Below, piece by piece: positions 35,450 to 48,144 of a stretch of 64,000 bases of DNA; the first letter of the stretch is position 1, and each line of letters begins with the position of its first letter. Both the position numbers and the translations under genes were made by a program. The DNA is taken from NCBI GenBank assembly GCA_963920765.1, contig OY987248.1:997001-1061000 (forward strand), read 5' to 3'. Origin of the DNA: Ulota crispa. Its lineage: Eukaryota; Streptophyta; Bryopsida; Orthotrichales; Orthotrichaceae. The notes beneath the pieces are model-generated. The model was not told the DNA's origin. It saw only the letters and a list, made by a program, of their open reading frames with translations, and made no database searches.

Positions 35450-36650
35450 AGCCCAAAATCAAGGGGGCTAAGGTCCAGCAGGGCCGAGTATCGCAGTCGG
35501 GTATTGCAGCCGAGTATCGGCCGAGGGTGAGGGACTAGGGGGTTCGACGCCGAGGACTGCTCTTCGAGAGAGCTGAGTTTTGGCTCAAGAGAGACTGAGC
35601 TGCTGAACTCCAAAGGGAATTGAGAGACAGAGAGTGCCGAACTTGGGAATTGAGAAAGAGAGTGTCGGACCTTGGGAGTTCAATGGGCAAAGTGCCGGGA
35701 TGGGAATTCGAGAGGCAGAGTGCCGGACTCGAAGAGGGACTAAGCTTATGAACTCGGGAGAGAGGCTAGCTGCTAGACTCAAGGGAGAGTGAGCTGCTGG
35801 ACTTTGAGAGAGACTGAACTATGGGTTCGGGATTGAGCTATGGGAATGGGGAATTGAGAGGTAGAGGCTGGACTAGAAGAGAGATTAGCCACTAGATTGG
35901 GAATTTGAGGGAGAAACTGAGCCGTGATCCAACGAGAGACTGAGCTATGGACTTGAGGGACTGAGCTGTAAACTTTGAGGGATTGAGTGTCGACTGGGAA
36001 TCCGAGAGGTAGAGTGCCACCTTGGGAATTTAGAGGCAGAGGCTGGGTTGGAAGGGAGACTAGCTCTTGGCGTAGGAATTTGAGAGAGAGACTGAGATGG
36101 ACTCGAGAATGAGCTGCTGGACTTGGGAATTGAGAGGCAGATTGTCGACTGGGCATTCGAGAGGCAAAGTGCCGACTGAGAATTTGAGAGACAGAGTGCC
36201 AACTTGGGAATTGAGAGGCAGAGCTGGACTCAAAGGGAGACTAGCTACTGACTTGGGAATTGAGAGGCAGAGGTTGGACTCAAAGAGAGACTAGCTGCTA
36301 GACTCGAGAGAGTGAGCTATGGACTCTAGACTGAGCTGCTGGACTAGGGACTTGAGAGACTGGCTGCAAGCTTCTAGAGAACTAAACTATGGACTTGAGA
36401 TTGAGCTGTGAACTATAGAGAGAGATTGAGCTGTGGACTCGAGACTAAGCTGTTGGACTCGAGAATTGCGAGGCAAAGGCTGGACTCAAAGGGAGACTAG
36501 CTGCTGGACTCAAGAGAGAGTGAGCTATGGACTTGAGAGACTGAGCTGCTGGACTTGAAAAGATACTGAGCTGCTGGACTCGAAGAGAGATTGAGCTGAT
36601 GGAATTTTGAGGGGAATGGGGTCAAGTTCTAGATGTGGCAGAAAAGGGGT
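35450..36650. repeat. 1.2-kb purine-rich degenerate tandem repeat
   Basis: The plus strand is G/A-rich and built of variants of GAGAGACTGAGCTGCTGGACT and TTGGGAATTGAGAGGCAGAG, in units of roughly 30-50 bp with irregular order. Serine/proline-rich minus-strand frames across it are by-products of the repeat. No gene is supported. Confidence 0.65.
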
Positions 36651-37983
36651 CGAGGAGGCTGACTTGAGGGAACTGTGTGCGAGGTAATGCCACTAGCTGA
36701 GGGAATCCGTGAGCAAGGCAAGGTCTCAAGCTGGTAGGAATAATGAGCAGAGTGGCTTCTCAAAGAGCTACCTCAAGAATTGAGACAGCTAGCCAGGCTA
36801 AGGCTGAGCTGGAAGGATTCCAAAAGAACGGCTAGGAGGGTTTGGGCTGGCGCAAGAGTTCTGGTAACGGCACTGGTAAGCTAATCCTCAGTGAAAGGGG
36901 TCTATTCTAACTAGTGGCTCTAATAACTAGCTAAGCAGCCTGGAGGATAACTAGGACTTCTAGGAAGTATGGAAAAACAGCATTGCCAATTGTAATCCAA
37001 CTTGCTAGAGGTTAGTATGATCAAAGACAAAGGAAACTATGTTCTAACTAAGTTCAATGGGAGGGGCTCCACCTAAGGTAAAGCACAAGGGTATTTGGAA
37101 CAAGGGAAACTAAAGACTTAGTGATGGTGGCCAAGAGAGCTCTCAACAAGGGAAAGTGATCTAAACATGGAACAAAGGTTACAAGTGATGGTAAGTGATG
37201 GAAAAGGGTTATGGAAAGGGTACAAGTAAGAAGAGCTCCAAGACTATGATGAAAGTGACAAGTGAGTGTTTTTGGGAGGAGGTGGGCCTCCCTTTATACT
37301 TTTGAGGGAGGACACCTCGGTCCTCTATCTAGGAGATCCATAGATCCCTTGAAATCTATCTAAAATCTAAGAAAAGCTCAAAATGGATGAATTCGCCATA
37401 ACTTTTGGAGCGTAGCTCCAAACGACAAAAAAATGGTGGCATTGGATTCCTTGGACCCAAAATAGCTGGTTTTGGTTGTTCACACTTCCAATTCCAAGCT
37501 ACAAGGCGTTGAAAAACTTGAATGAAGGGTTAGAGTTGAATGGCTGAAAAATCCAGAATTGGGAATTCATCCCAAATTGAGAAATTGACTTCCCGAGGTC
37601 TTCCAACGTTGTTGGGAGAGCCAAGAAACACTCCTTGCTTTTGCCAATTGGACTCCACATGGATACAATCTTGAAATTGGATGTCGCACACATTCTTGAA
37701 ATAAACTAGATGTGGTCATTCAAGGCCTTGCCGCTATTGAAACGACTTGAAACTTGGGGGATTGTTGTAAATCCTTGAGAAACTCTTCCATGCATTTTGG
37801 TGGCATTTTACTGCCATTTGTCAACCTCTTTTGACCAAGGTTGACTAGTATCCTAGTAGGGTTGACTGCTTGGAATCACGCTCTTTGAAAAGCGGAAGGT
37901 CTTGGGAACCTTGGGTATAGACGCACCAAATGTTGTTGTTGATAGTTGTCGGGTTGTCAATTGATGACGTGGCCCTTGGCCAT
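36651..37983. other. Intergenic DNA of unclear origin
   Basis: Balanced composition and few stops in places, but no recognisable protein. It may be the decayed interior of a larger retroelement together with the purine-rich block. No long terminal repeat pair was found. Confidence 0.3.
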
Positions 37984-38001
37984 GGCGTAACTAATCTACT
38001 C

Positions 38002-38135
38002 CTAAACTAACCCTCTCTAATTAGATTAGTGGGGACTTTTGTAGGGGATTCCAAGCCCCAAGTAACCAAACCTAAACTAACCCTTTCTAATTAGATTAGT
38101 GGGGACTTTTGGAAGGGATCCCAAGCCCCAAGTAT
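38002..38135 (+). repeat. Two-copy tandem duplication of ~68 bp
   Basis: CTAAACTAACCCTCTCTAAT...CCAAGCCCCAAGTA (about 38002-38067) is followed directly by a second, slightly changed copy (about 38070-38135). Adjacent and head to tail. Confidence 0.65.
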
Positions 38136-38630
38136 GTATGTTGCTCAAACTCACTAAAAACCACTAATTCTCACTAAATCACTCCTAATGACTTACCGAA
38201 TGGGGTAGAGTAAATGACATACCGCTAACCATTTGGTCTAACTAATCTAAATTAATATAAATGGCTATTCCACTTATATTAATGTAATTTCAAAACTAAG
38301 TAAAACATTAAAAAAATTTAGGACATTTGGTGCTGAATCTGGAACTCACAAATACCATGGAACATATAGGAGAATAAAGTGACATAATATCATGTTCAAG
38401 ATCTTGCTCCCAAATTGGAACAATGCACTCCTTTGTTGTGCAAATGACAAACTCCTTTTTGATAAAGAGTAGCATGTTATTTTCCATAACAAATGGCTGC
38501 TTTTAGTATTGAGGCACCTTTTAGAATTTTGATTAAGTTTGTTTGAGTATGATCTAACTATTGAAAATTATATTCAACCCCATGAAATACAAACTTGTCA
38601 TGGAAAATCATCTCTCAACCATTTCTTTAA

Positions 38631-38943
38631 GGGAAAATTTCATGGATACCCCTAAAGTTTGCAATATTTTCATAGATACCCCTACTTTTTCAAAAATTTC
38701 ACAAATATCCTTGGACTAAAAGTTTTAAGCGTTTTTTTTGTTGTGCATGCTATTTCCCTTCTTCCTTTGTGCGCACAATACTTCTTTTTGTTATGCGTGC
38801 ACACAAAGAAAGAAAGGAAGTGACATGCACAACAACAAAAAAAATCTTGAAAATTTTGGTCCAAGTGTATCTGTAAAATTTCTGAAAAAGCAGGATATCT
38901 GTGAAATTATTGAAAACTTCAGGGGTATCCATGAAAATTCCCC
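38631..38943. mobile_element. Mutator-type MITE, copy 1, with 9-bp target duplication
   Basis: The 313-bp element starts GGGAAAATTTCATGGATACC and ends GGTATCCATGAAAATTCCCC. A perfect 9-bp direct repeat TTTCTTTAA flanks it (38622-38630 and 38944-38952). Nine-bp target duplications mark Mutator-like elements. Two further copies lie at 46598 and 48145. No coding frame beyond chance. Confidence 0.75.
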
Positions 38944-39323
38944 TTTCTTTAACTTAACATATTAAACTAGGCCATCCTCTCATGTTACCCAATCCATACA
39001 AAGTATGACGTTTGAAGTGTAACGATAAAGAGATTTGATGCATGCTAAACACATATACATAATGTCAGTTTTAAAGATTTTTCTCACAAAAGGTCCATTT
39101 CAAATACAATCTGACTATAAATGTGTCAAATATTGAGCACTAGATTGGATGAAATTGCCATATTAAATTATGAGACTCAAATGAAAATAACATGGCATAC
39201 ATAGATGAATCAATGGTCTATACTTTACATAGATGCATAAATGAGTGTCATTCAAAACATACATAGCTTGTCAAAATATGTGGCTTCACCATACTATGAA
39301 TTTTTGCCATTTTAGCATCCTTA

Positions 39324-39969
39324 GAGCATCTCTAGTTGATTTTTAGAAGTTGTCACTTGGAAACACAATGTTTCTTGTTTCCAATGATGATCACTTATTT
39401 CTTCCACCTATCCAACTAGATAAAATGAAGTTTCACCAATGAAAAATCTCCTTATTTGCAAGCAATTAGATTCTCCAACATTGGCTATTTCAACCTATTT
39501 TTGTCAAAAAAAGGAATATTTTGCAAAAATTGTTGAGCTCTGAAAAATGAAAATTTTTACCATGCAAATGAAAATATTTTGGCAAGTCCATGCATTGATT
39601 GTGCCCTTTTCATACAAAAGTCTCCCAAACTTGGCATTTTATAATGCAAGTGGCACTCATTTGCTCACGTTAATTAGTCAGTCTCTTTTATAGTTGTTTT
39701 AGTTATGGATCTTGAATGGTTTTGAGTTTCATTGGATGAGCAAATGGTTGCTTTGTACAATGAAATAGGAAACAAAAAAAGAAGAAGTGAAGGACCAATG
39801 ACAGGCTAAAAATAAGCAATGCAATGGAAGACAAAAACATCAAATAAGAAGATTGAAATGTTGTTTCCTTTGAGATGGAGGGTTCAAAGCCTAACAAAAG
39901 CAGCCCAATATCCACAAGACCGGCTAATCCCTCCGCGGGCCTTTATTCACCGTATGGGTGGAGATGCTC
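39324..39969. mobile_element. PIF/Harbinger-like MITE candidate
   Basis: Starts GAGCATCTCTAG and ends GGTGGAGATGCTC, flanked by TTA on both sides (39321-39323 and 39970-39972). GAGCATCTCCA ends and a 3-bp TTA target fit plant Tourist/Harbinger MITEs. A related end, CCGGTGGAGATGCTCCCAGA, recurs at about 40698. Confidence 0.5.
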
Positions 39970-41011
39970 TTAGAAGAATCAAGACCGGCTAACTGCTAAC
40001 ACTAATGACTAATGATTAGGGCACCTTAAAGGTGGAAATCTATTAATAGCTGCTACTTTTACCACTTTTAAGACTATTTGTTTCTCACTTTTAAGGGCCA
40101 CTTGGGAGGCATCAATGGGAGGGAAGTCACAGAAACCAGGGAAAGATATGATTGATATGTCATTTGTGACTTGTGGCTAAGGTTCTTTGTTGCATTATAG
40201 ACCATTTTCCATTTTACTATTGTCTAGTTTTTTGAAGATCATTTTCACAAACCATTCTCTAGTTTTTTGTAGATTGTTTTCAGTTGAAGATGACATTTGC
40301 CAAATAATCTTGTGCTGGATTTCTGCCTAGCCATGCTTTCCATGTTGGTCAGCAATACGAATCGCTGCGAGATTGGGCAGGAGGTGTTGCCACAGTGTTT
40401 CCAAATACTGCTTCTTGTGGAGTTTGACTTTTCCATCCTTGAATGGGAGAAAGACTAATACCGCTAGTCCATTACCAATTTGTCCTTTGAAAGATGTTTT
40501 GCAATCAAAACAATTTATGCTTTTGACTCAAATAGGCTTGTAGACACCCAAAAAATGGATAAAATGATTAAAAGTGGATATAAGCACTTTTAACTCTTAC
40601 CATGTACCATTTTTAAGCTAGTTTTGGATAAAAGTGAATTTACCACTTTTAAGGTGACCTGTCACTTATCCCTTAGCCGGCCTTCATTCACTGTCCCGGT
40701 GGAGATGCTCCCAGAAATATGAAGGGAAGAAAGAGAATCGAGGCCATGGAGGGCACCACCGGCTGGTAGGACCCAGAACTAGACGGAGAAGAGGCGAAGA
40801 CTCTGGACAGAATGAAATTGAATGGACGTTATCCGCAGCAGGCAAGCCATCCCAGGATTCCCAGCTGATCCCAGGCACGCATCAATCGCATCTCCTTCCT
40901 GCGGGACAGAATTTTGATGCAGCACCTTCAGGAGTTGCGGACGTGACGGGGGCAGAAATCCCAAAGAAATCCCAAGGAATTCCAGGACTAGGATTGCTTG
41001 CTTACAGCGTA
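39970..41011 (+). promoter_or_regulatory. Upstream region of the hydrolase gene
   Basis: To about 40720 it holds repeat relics: GCCTTTATTCACCGTATGGG-type sequence at about 39939 and again at about 40680. From 40720 to the ATG it is GC-richer and probably 5' UTR and proximal promoter. No TATA box could be assigned. Confidence 0.35.
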
Positions 41012-44000
41012 ATGGCAGACTCTCGAGTCATGGCGGCATCCTCGCATCATCTGCACCACCTGAGAGCCCCTTCCATCTCCCCCTCGCACGAATTCTCTCG
41101 ACGACGCGGCTTGTGCGCAGCAGGAGTCCCATCTCGAAGGCGACCTGCTACTACTCCTCCGTTGGTGGTAGCGAGCGCGGGGCCGGAGGGGAACCAGCAA
41201 GGCGAGATGGCGAAGAAGAAGAAGCAGCAGGATGGGGGACGACGACCGAGCGAGGGGCTGTTCAGCTTCGTAACAGACAACAATTCTAGTCGCAATGCCA
41301 TCCAGCTGCCCACATCGCCCTCTCAGGATGGCAACACCGGTCAGATGATCTCGGTGCTTCTCACATTCTCTTCCATTGCTGTTGCTAGAGCTTTTTGCAA
41401 TTCTGTATTGTATAACGTTTCCAGAGAGATTTCTCAATAGTGTTTGCAACAAGTCAGAGAGCTCCTCCTCAAGCTAACAAGCTCTTGTTTTTGGAGCTCG
41501 GGCATGTGCTGGAGCTCACATTTTTTGAGTAAGGTAGGAACACCCCTCTCCGTCCGTGAGTGACCGCATCCCCGATACCTACTTGCGTCAGTGATGTCAC
41601 TGATTGTCAATTAAAAAAAATTGGTTATAGGTGACAAAGTGATGGTTTTGGGTGACAAAGTGATGGTTTTGGGTGACAAAGTGGTGGTTTTGGGTGACTG
41701 CCATGGCGGTTTTGAGTGCCCCATCTCACTATTTAAGAATTCCTCAAGTTAGTATCATGAGCGTATGAGCACACTAAAGACATCTCCTACACACAACTAC
41801 ATATTTTCAATGATTCAAGACTTTGAAAAATCTTTGTGAACAAATGTTTGCAATTGGAACTGTCAGGTTGATGCCAATATTTTGAATTTCCTCTTCCTTA
41901 CTCAACACTTTTTTTTTTTTTCAAAGTTCATGATCAACTGGTTTTCCTACTCCAAAAATCCTGAGTTTCACGCTTATGGGTGTTCCTACCTTAAGCGGGG
42001 AATTAGACCCTGTTTTTTTTGACATGGTGACTGATGCTGCAGCGGATTGAGAACAAAGGACGTGAGTATGGCTATTACGTGCGAGCAGGCGGCTTTCGTT
42101 GGTGGGTCAGAGAGACAGGTACTCACTCACTCGTCTCTCAAACTCCAGATAGAGCGCTGAATCATCGTCAGTCGCCACCTCGCACTGCCTTGCTGCTTGA
42201 AAAACCCTGGCTATGGTTGCTTTCAGTACTACAATCACTGGTTTAGGGACTTGCAGGTACTGCCGATGCAAGGAATGGCACCGTGGTGTTCTTGCATGGA
42301 GCTCCCACCCAGTCTTACAGCTACAGAGTGGTGTTAAAGCAGGTCAGTTATCGTTCTTTTACTTAACCATCTAAAAAACCAAGTATCCGAAATTGAGCCT
42401 TTTAGCAAAAAATTCATTAGTTTTTTGTCTAAGTGTAAGTGTTATTCTTCTGTTAACGCACGCAGTGTTCTTCACTACTTCTGGTGATGTAAAACCGTAA
42501 CTCCTCTTGAATACTCCCTCTGTCCTTCTAAAAACGTCCAAAAATCTTCCTTGCAAAGGATTGACTGTGTTTTTAGTCTTTGTGCTAGTGTCACATGCAT
42601 TCTAGAATCAATATACCATCTACCAAATGTATGCAAAATCTCAAGCTTGATGTTGCTGTTTGGGCACCCAAATTCCATGCAAAAAGCACCATATTTGTGT
42701 ATGCTGTCATCTCCTTATTTTTGATGATTTAAAGATTAGTAGCAACAGTGGTACCTCATATGGGCAAGGCCAAGCTTGCTAGGAGCTCTCTAATTGCTTA
42801 ACTTGCCCCCATGAGATCATTGGACATGGCAAATGCTTTCTTAGCATTTGAAATCAGCAAAAGGGAGCTTTTTAGTGGTACAAGAAATGTGTCTGATATG
42901 GAGTAGCTTTTTAGAGGGACAGAGGGAGTAAGTATTATTTTTCTGTCAATGCACGCAATGTTCTTCACGGATTCTGCTGATATAAAATTTAACTCTACCT
43001 GGATAAAAAGCTCATACAATATGTAGGGTGTTTTCAAACCATGATATTTCGGTGCTTTAGGGGTAGAGGTAAACAGGAAACTGTAGCGTATATAGTGATC
43101 TTTTACCTTCCCTTTGGGCGGATTATTCAATGCACTGGTGTTTCTGCAGATGGCTAAAGAGGGATATCACTGCTACGCTCCAGACTGGATTGGTTTCGGA
43201 TTTAGTGAAAAACCTCAGCCTGACTATGATTTTTCATATACAGGTAGGTACCTCTTGTTTGTTTGTTTTCTGCATTAGGGGACTTGATATCTCTGGGCCG
43301 GTCTTTCCCTTCTGTTTGACGGTTGTCCCAGTAATATCGTCATTTTCGCATCATTGATTTACAACAATTGAAACCTGAAGAGATCTATTTTTTTCCTTCT
43401 TGTTTAAGATATATGTAATACGTTTTATGGCATCCAGTGAATATAAAGCCAGGTAACGGTTTTAGCGAACTGGAATTAGTTATTGTTATAGGATGGTTGC
43501 ATTACCAAAGTAGCATGAATTTGCAAATCGGTGGTAGTATTCACTAAGTAACTGGATTCTCATTCATTTCCATCAATTGTCATTACTCTCCGATATTGGA
43601 CAAGAGCACTAATTTGCGCATCTAATCAAATGGGAGGTTAGTTATGCTTCAGCGAGGCAACAGGGTTTAAGCCTTAAGCTGAGTTAGGTTTTGTGGTAGT
43701 GAAGATGTTGCATGTGAAAGTTATTGCGTGGATGGTCCAAGGAACAAGAGATTGATTCTCAGTTTCTGGTGGGGAATCTGATTCACTCTAGGGCTCCTGA
43801 TCAAACTCCTGCAGAGGACGCTTATCACGAGGAGCTTGACAAGCTGCTTGCCAAGTTGGACATTCCGTCCCCCTTCTACCTTGTCACTCAGGTAACATTC
43901 ATCCCTCACTAAAGCTCAAACCACAAAACTTCCATTGAATGTACTACTAACCACCCTGTTACGATTTTTTTTGTCCCTTTTTTTTAAATCTTGAATTCTC

Positions 44001-46307
44001 CCTTTTATGCTGACTTATTAGATCCTCTTGCAGGGCCTTATTGTGGGATCATACGGCTTGACATGGGCTTTGAAGAACCCCACCCGAATTAAGAAGCTGG
44101 TTGCTATGAATACTCCTCTGACACCGTCTGCCCCTCTTCCTGGAATCTTTAAACAGCTGAGGTGATCAACACTTACTAGAGTTACATTCACTTTCCCCTA
44201 TTTTAGAGGCATGAAATACCAGCTTGCTTTTAATGTTGAGTCATGAATCTACACTTGTCCACAAACTCCTTACTCATACTGCCTTGTGTTCCTGCAGGTT
44301 TCCCTTAGTTGGAGAATTCACTTGTCAAAATGCCATACTTGCAGAGAGATTTGTGGAAGCTGGAAGCCCGTAAGACTCAACATCCATCCTCCAATGCTAC
44401 GGATGCCAGTTTTTGCCTATTCAACTGTAAAATTCTTGTGATGTAAAAGGTAGCGTCAATAGAGAACCCCAGTTTTACTCAAGATCGGTGACCATGGACA
44501 TTAGTCAAGTCATGCTTACACCATTTGCTAGTAAGTCTAATTAAGCATATGAACAGATGGAGTTATAATATAAAGAAGACTTAATATAGTTTTCAACAGT
44601 TTTAGAAGTCTAATTATTTTCTGAAAACTTGTGCAATTATGTTTATGGTTTTCGTTCTGAGATTATGAATGGGTGTGAAACTTTTGCTTGCAGGTATGTC
44701 CTTGAGCTGGATGATGCTGATGTATATCGTCTCCCGTACCTGGACAGCAGTGAACCAGGCTTTTGTAAGCATTTTTTGAATATGTGCTAATTTGCATTAT
44801 TTGAGCACAACGAGTTCTGCATTTTTATACAAAGTGCTCCTTTTTCCCTAGAACTATACAGACATAGTCTTACATACTTGTCAATATTGCAGCTTTACTG
44901 GCCGCGTCGCGAAAGGCTCCTCTCAAGGACTTGACAACACGTATCGCCCAAGGCTTTGCTTCACCCAGGTATGCAAAAACTTCCATCTCTTTAGGAATTG
45001 ACTGCTTTCGCCACAAGTGTGCGAAGTTTGTGAAGCTTTTTAATTATATAGATAAAGAGGTGTCCTGTGCTTTAGAGATGTCGGCTTCGAATATGAAAGT
45101 CTCTCATTTAGTGGCCGTTGCGTACGTTTCATTCTTTGTTATGCTTGAAAATGTAAAATAATGGAGTGGCAAATATGCTTATACTTGTATTTTTTTTGTA
45201 CCAGTAAAGAGCAAATAGATAGTCCTTGCCCCAATCGTGGCACGTGTATAATGTAGATAGCATTATTTTGGAACCCAACCTTTTCGGTTACTGGTGACAA
45301 CCAAAAAATAGCCAAACAGTTGGCATTTCGCTCTAGAAAGCGTGAAAGAAGAAAGTTTGGATTTCTTTTACAAAAGTTTTGAGGCAACTCTTGGAGAACT
45401 TTTTGAAATGTACTCATATTTGCTGAAAGGAATTTTTTGGTCGAAACTAAGCTTCTTCTTTTTTTCCCTTTTCTGTTTCAATCAGTTGGAAGGTACCCGT
45501 GACGGTGGCCTGGGGCATGAGTGACAAGCATTTGCCAAAGTCCGAAGTGGAGAATTTCGTAAAGAGCAACCCAAGTGTCCTCAAGGCAGCCATGCTTGAT
45601 GGTGCTGGTCATTTGCCACAAGAAGACTGGTACTATACACTTCTTCATCCCTTTCTAAAGATACTTTTTAAGTCCTATACTTCCTTAGTGCCAAGTATAG
45701 TGTTTGAAGCAACTTTGTCGCTGTTTCATTGGCTGATAACAAGACGGTTATTAATCATAATCCTCTTCTTCATCCTATGCCGTGGGAACAACAGACTAAT
45801 ATGAATGTCTTTAATTGAGTTATACAACTTGGCAGTATATCTGAAAACGCTCACATACCTCCCAATTCTTGAGCATTGTTTAATTTGTAAAAACTGTAAA
45901 AATCATGTCATTGTAATGTAAAAAATGCTTTACAAGCGAGACGCCTCTCAAAGAATCGACAAAAAACATACGAGTAGTTACAAGAAACATTTGTACTATC
46001 AGCTGCGTTTTACTACTATTGCAACAATTGCGTCATTTAAATTTTAGAAAACGAATGTTTTCCAAGGATCAATAAATCATGGGTAATGTTTATACAACGA
46101 AGAGGATTGTATGTGGCTTATCCTAAACTTTTTATCAGCGCAATGTAATGTATCAACTACCTTGAAAACGGAATCCTTAGGATTCCTCTCTACTTCACAA
46201 CTTTCCACGTGTTGCTATTGTTTGCTAACCATATGGATGTGGCTTACCGTTATTCTCTTCGCAGGCCAGAAAAAGTGGTGGAGGCACTCCGGAGATTCTT
46301 CTATTAG
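41012..46307 (+). CDS. Chloroplast-type alpha/beta hydrolase (haloalkane dehalogenase-like)
   Basis: Exons: 41012-41353, 42043-42118, 42257-42342, 43150-43243, 43815-43891, 44034-44161, 44298-44369, 44694-44764, 44893-44968, 45486-45629 and 46265-46307 (TAG). Phases agree, giving 402 aa. Residues 1 to ~70 are Ser/Arg/Ala-rich without a membrane segment, like a chloroplast transit peptide. Fold motifs: GTVVFLHGAPTQSYSYR (oxyanion HG at 153-154), APDWIGFGFSEKP (179-191), WGMSDKHLP with candidate acid Asp354, GAGHLPQED with candidate His383. At the nucleophile elbow is VGSYGLTWALKNP, so Ser231 stands where dehalogenases have Asp. Plant homologues are annotated as haloalkane dehalogenase-like; the true substrate is unknown. 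ATG 41030 (MAASSHH) is an alternative start. It looks intact; intron 1 carries a MITE. Confidence 0.9.
41530..41993. mobile_element. TA-flanked MITE, copy 3, in intron 1 of the hydrolase
   Basis: Ends TAAGGTAGGAACACCC and GGGTGTTCCTACCTTA with TA on both edges. It takes up most of the 689-bp first intron and lies 49 bases before the exon 2 acceptor. It carries the 21-bp tandem repeat at 41631-41693. Confidence 0.65.
41631..41693 (+). repeat. 21-bp tandem repeat, three copies
   Basis: Unit GTGACAAAGTGATGGTTTTG plus G, three units with one change in the third. Lies inside the intronic MITE. Confidence 0.75.
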
Positions 46308-46597
46308 CCGACCATTTCCACTTGTGATGTAAAGGATATCTCATTTTCCAATATACTTCTCACAAACTTGCTTAAAGTTTCCACTTCTGTATTTTTCTCA
46401 GGACAATTATATACAGTTACCTCCGAAGCTCAATCTGATCCGAAAGATTCTTGAGCAGGTTCATTCTTCCTTGCACTCTTTTTCTTTGATCTTCAAGTAT
46501 GGGTGTGCCAAAACTGCAAACTTTCCGCTTTTTTGTAAGCTTTCTGATTCCGCAAGAAGAGACACTTTCCAAACGCGGTGTTTGTTTGAGAAATCTA

Positions 46598-46918
46598 GGG
46601 AAATATTCATGGATACCCCTGAAGTTTGCGTTATTTGTATAGATACCCCTGGTTTTTCAGAAATTGCACAAATACCGTTGGACCGTAATTTTTAGGCATC
46701 TGCTTGTTGTGCTCATCACTTCCTTCATGATCAATGTTGGAAAAGGGAGTGCAATAGAAGAAAAAAGAAGCAACGTGCGCACAAAGGAAGAAGAAAGTGG
46801 CATGCACAACAAAACAAACGCCTGAAAATTATGGTCCAAGGATATTTGTGCAATTTCTGAAAAAACAGGGTACGTGTACAAATATTGCAAACCTCAGGGT
46901 ATCCATCAAATTTTCCCT
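46598..46918. mobile_element. Mutator-type MITE, copy 2
   Basis: Starts GGGAAATATTCATGGATACC and ends GGTATCCATCAAATTTTCCC. Flanks TTGAGAAATCTA and TTGAAAAATCTA form an imperfect direct repeat. Same family as 38631 and 48145. Lies between the hydrolase and BAHD genes. Confidence 0.65.
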
Positions 46919-47465
46919 TGAAAAATCTAGGCAAGGGTAGTATAAAAACTGGGAGACTTGCATAGAGACTGAGAGCTGTGACAACCTGAGGATGTGGATA
47001 TATCATGGTTTTTAAATTTGAACGTAAGTGTGATTCACAAGGTAAGGTTGAGAGATCTAAGGTAGACATACCCATTCTCAAGCGGCACTCAATTTTGCAC
47101 CCTACTTTTGAGGTGTTCACCATCTACTCTTGAACCCAAAGTGGAGCAATGAATGCTGATTGCACAAGCAAAATTTTGTCGCATGTCAATTGCTAAGCTA
47201 TTTTTAGAGAGTTGGGATTGGGACTAGCAAGTGTCATTATAGGAACACATCCAAACACTTTCAAGATTAATCTAGAGTTACTAATAGAGACCATATGAGC
47301 TGCAACTTTGCCCTTTAATGTAAACTATTATACAATACTTTTTTCCACAAAATGACGTTCCACAATAACTTGTTGCAAGGCTAACCCTACAAACTTTTTT
47401 CCTGAATTTTCCAAGACCTTGAGGTACCCCAAACCCTTAATCGGTCAGGTATGGGACTGTTTACC
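46919..47465. other. Intergenic DNA downstream of both flanking genes
   Basis: The hydrolase and BAHD genes converge here. Apart from the expected 3' UTR of the BAHD locus, nothing is recognised. Confidence 0.4.
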
Positions 47466-47952
47466 TTATCGAACAGGGTAGAACTCTCGATCCGAGAGCA
47501 AGGATTGCATGTGCGATGCAAACATGCCGATGAGCGCGTTCACAGCGCCGTGGCCGCGTGGATGCGGCAACAGAATGACGAGCTGGGCAAACGCGTACAC
47601 GGCCGGAGCGAAGAACGCGGGCGTTCCGCTCCCGAAGTCCACGAGGTAGGCGGCGTTGTTGGCCCAGCTGGAGAGCGCGAGGTCCGAGGGGCCGACGAAG
47701 CTGGGCGTCACGAGAGCGGGGCTGCCGGCGGCTGCCACCAAGTCCAGCGCGGACTGCATGTACTCGTGCGTGACGCGCTGCGTGCTGGAGCGAATGGTGC
47801 TCGCTGCCTCGTGCGCTGGCTGCGACATCACCTCGCCTGCAATGTACGGGGAGTACCGGCATTTGGAGTACCGGCATTTAGTTACGAGTTAGCCGGTTGA
47901 TTTTACAAATTGTAAAATTGAGTTCAAAAGTTTAGGAAAAAAATCGATCATT

Positions 47953-48031
47953 TTAACCCCTAAATGTCTAAGGTCCCAAGTTCTAAGGTAAAAATCAATA
48001 GAGTATGGTGTCTCAAGCATTTAGGAGTTCA
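47953..48031. mobile_element. Very short TTAA-family relic in BAHD intron 3
   Basis: Starts TTAACCCCTAAATGTCTAAG and ends CTCAAGCATTTAGGAGTTCA, only 79 bp. The right TTAA has decayed to TTCA. It looks like an internally deleted copy of the 21375 subtype. Confidence 0.5.
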
Positions 48032-48144
48032 GAGGAAAAAAAGAGAACATTCTTTATTTCTATAGGCTTAGCTGGGAGTATACTCTAAACACCCATTTGG
48101 CCCAAGAGAATGTAGGATATTGGTTGGCTAAGCTTTAAAAAAAG

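Noticed and set aside
35362..36294. Serine/proline-rich minus-strand frames
   Set aside because: They follow the purine-rich repeat on the other strand; open frames arise because the repeat lacks stops.
34938..38340. Complete LTR retrotransposon
   Set aside because: No paired long terminal repeats, primer-binding site or pol motifs could be found.
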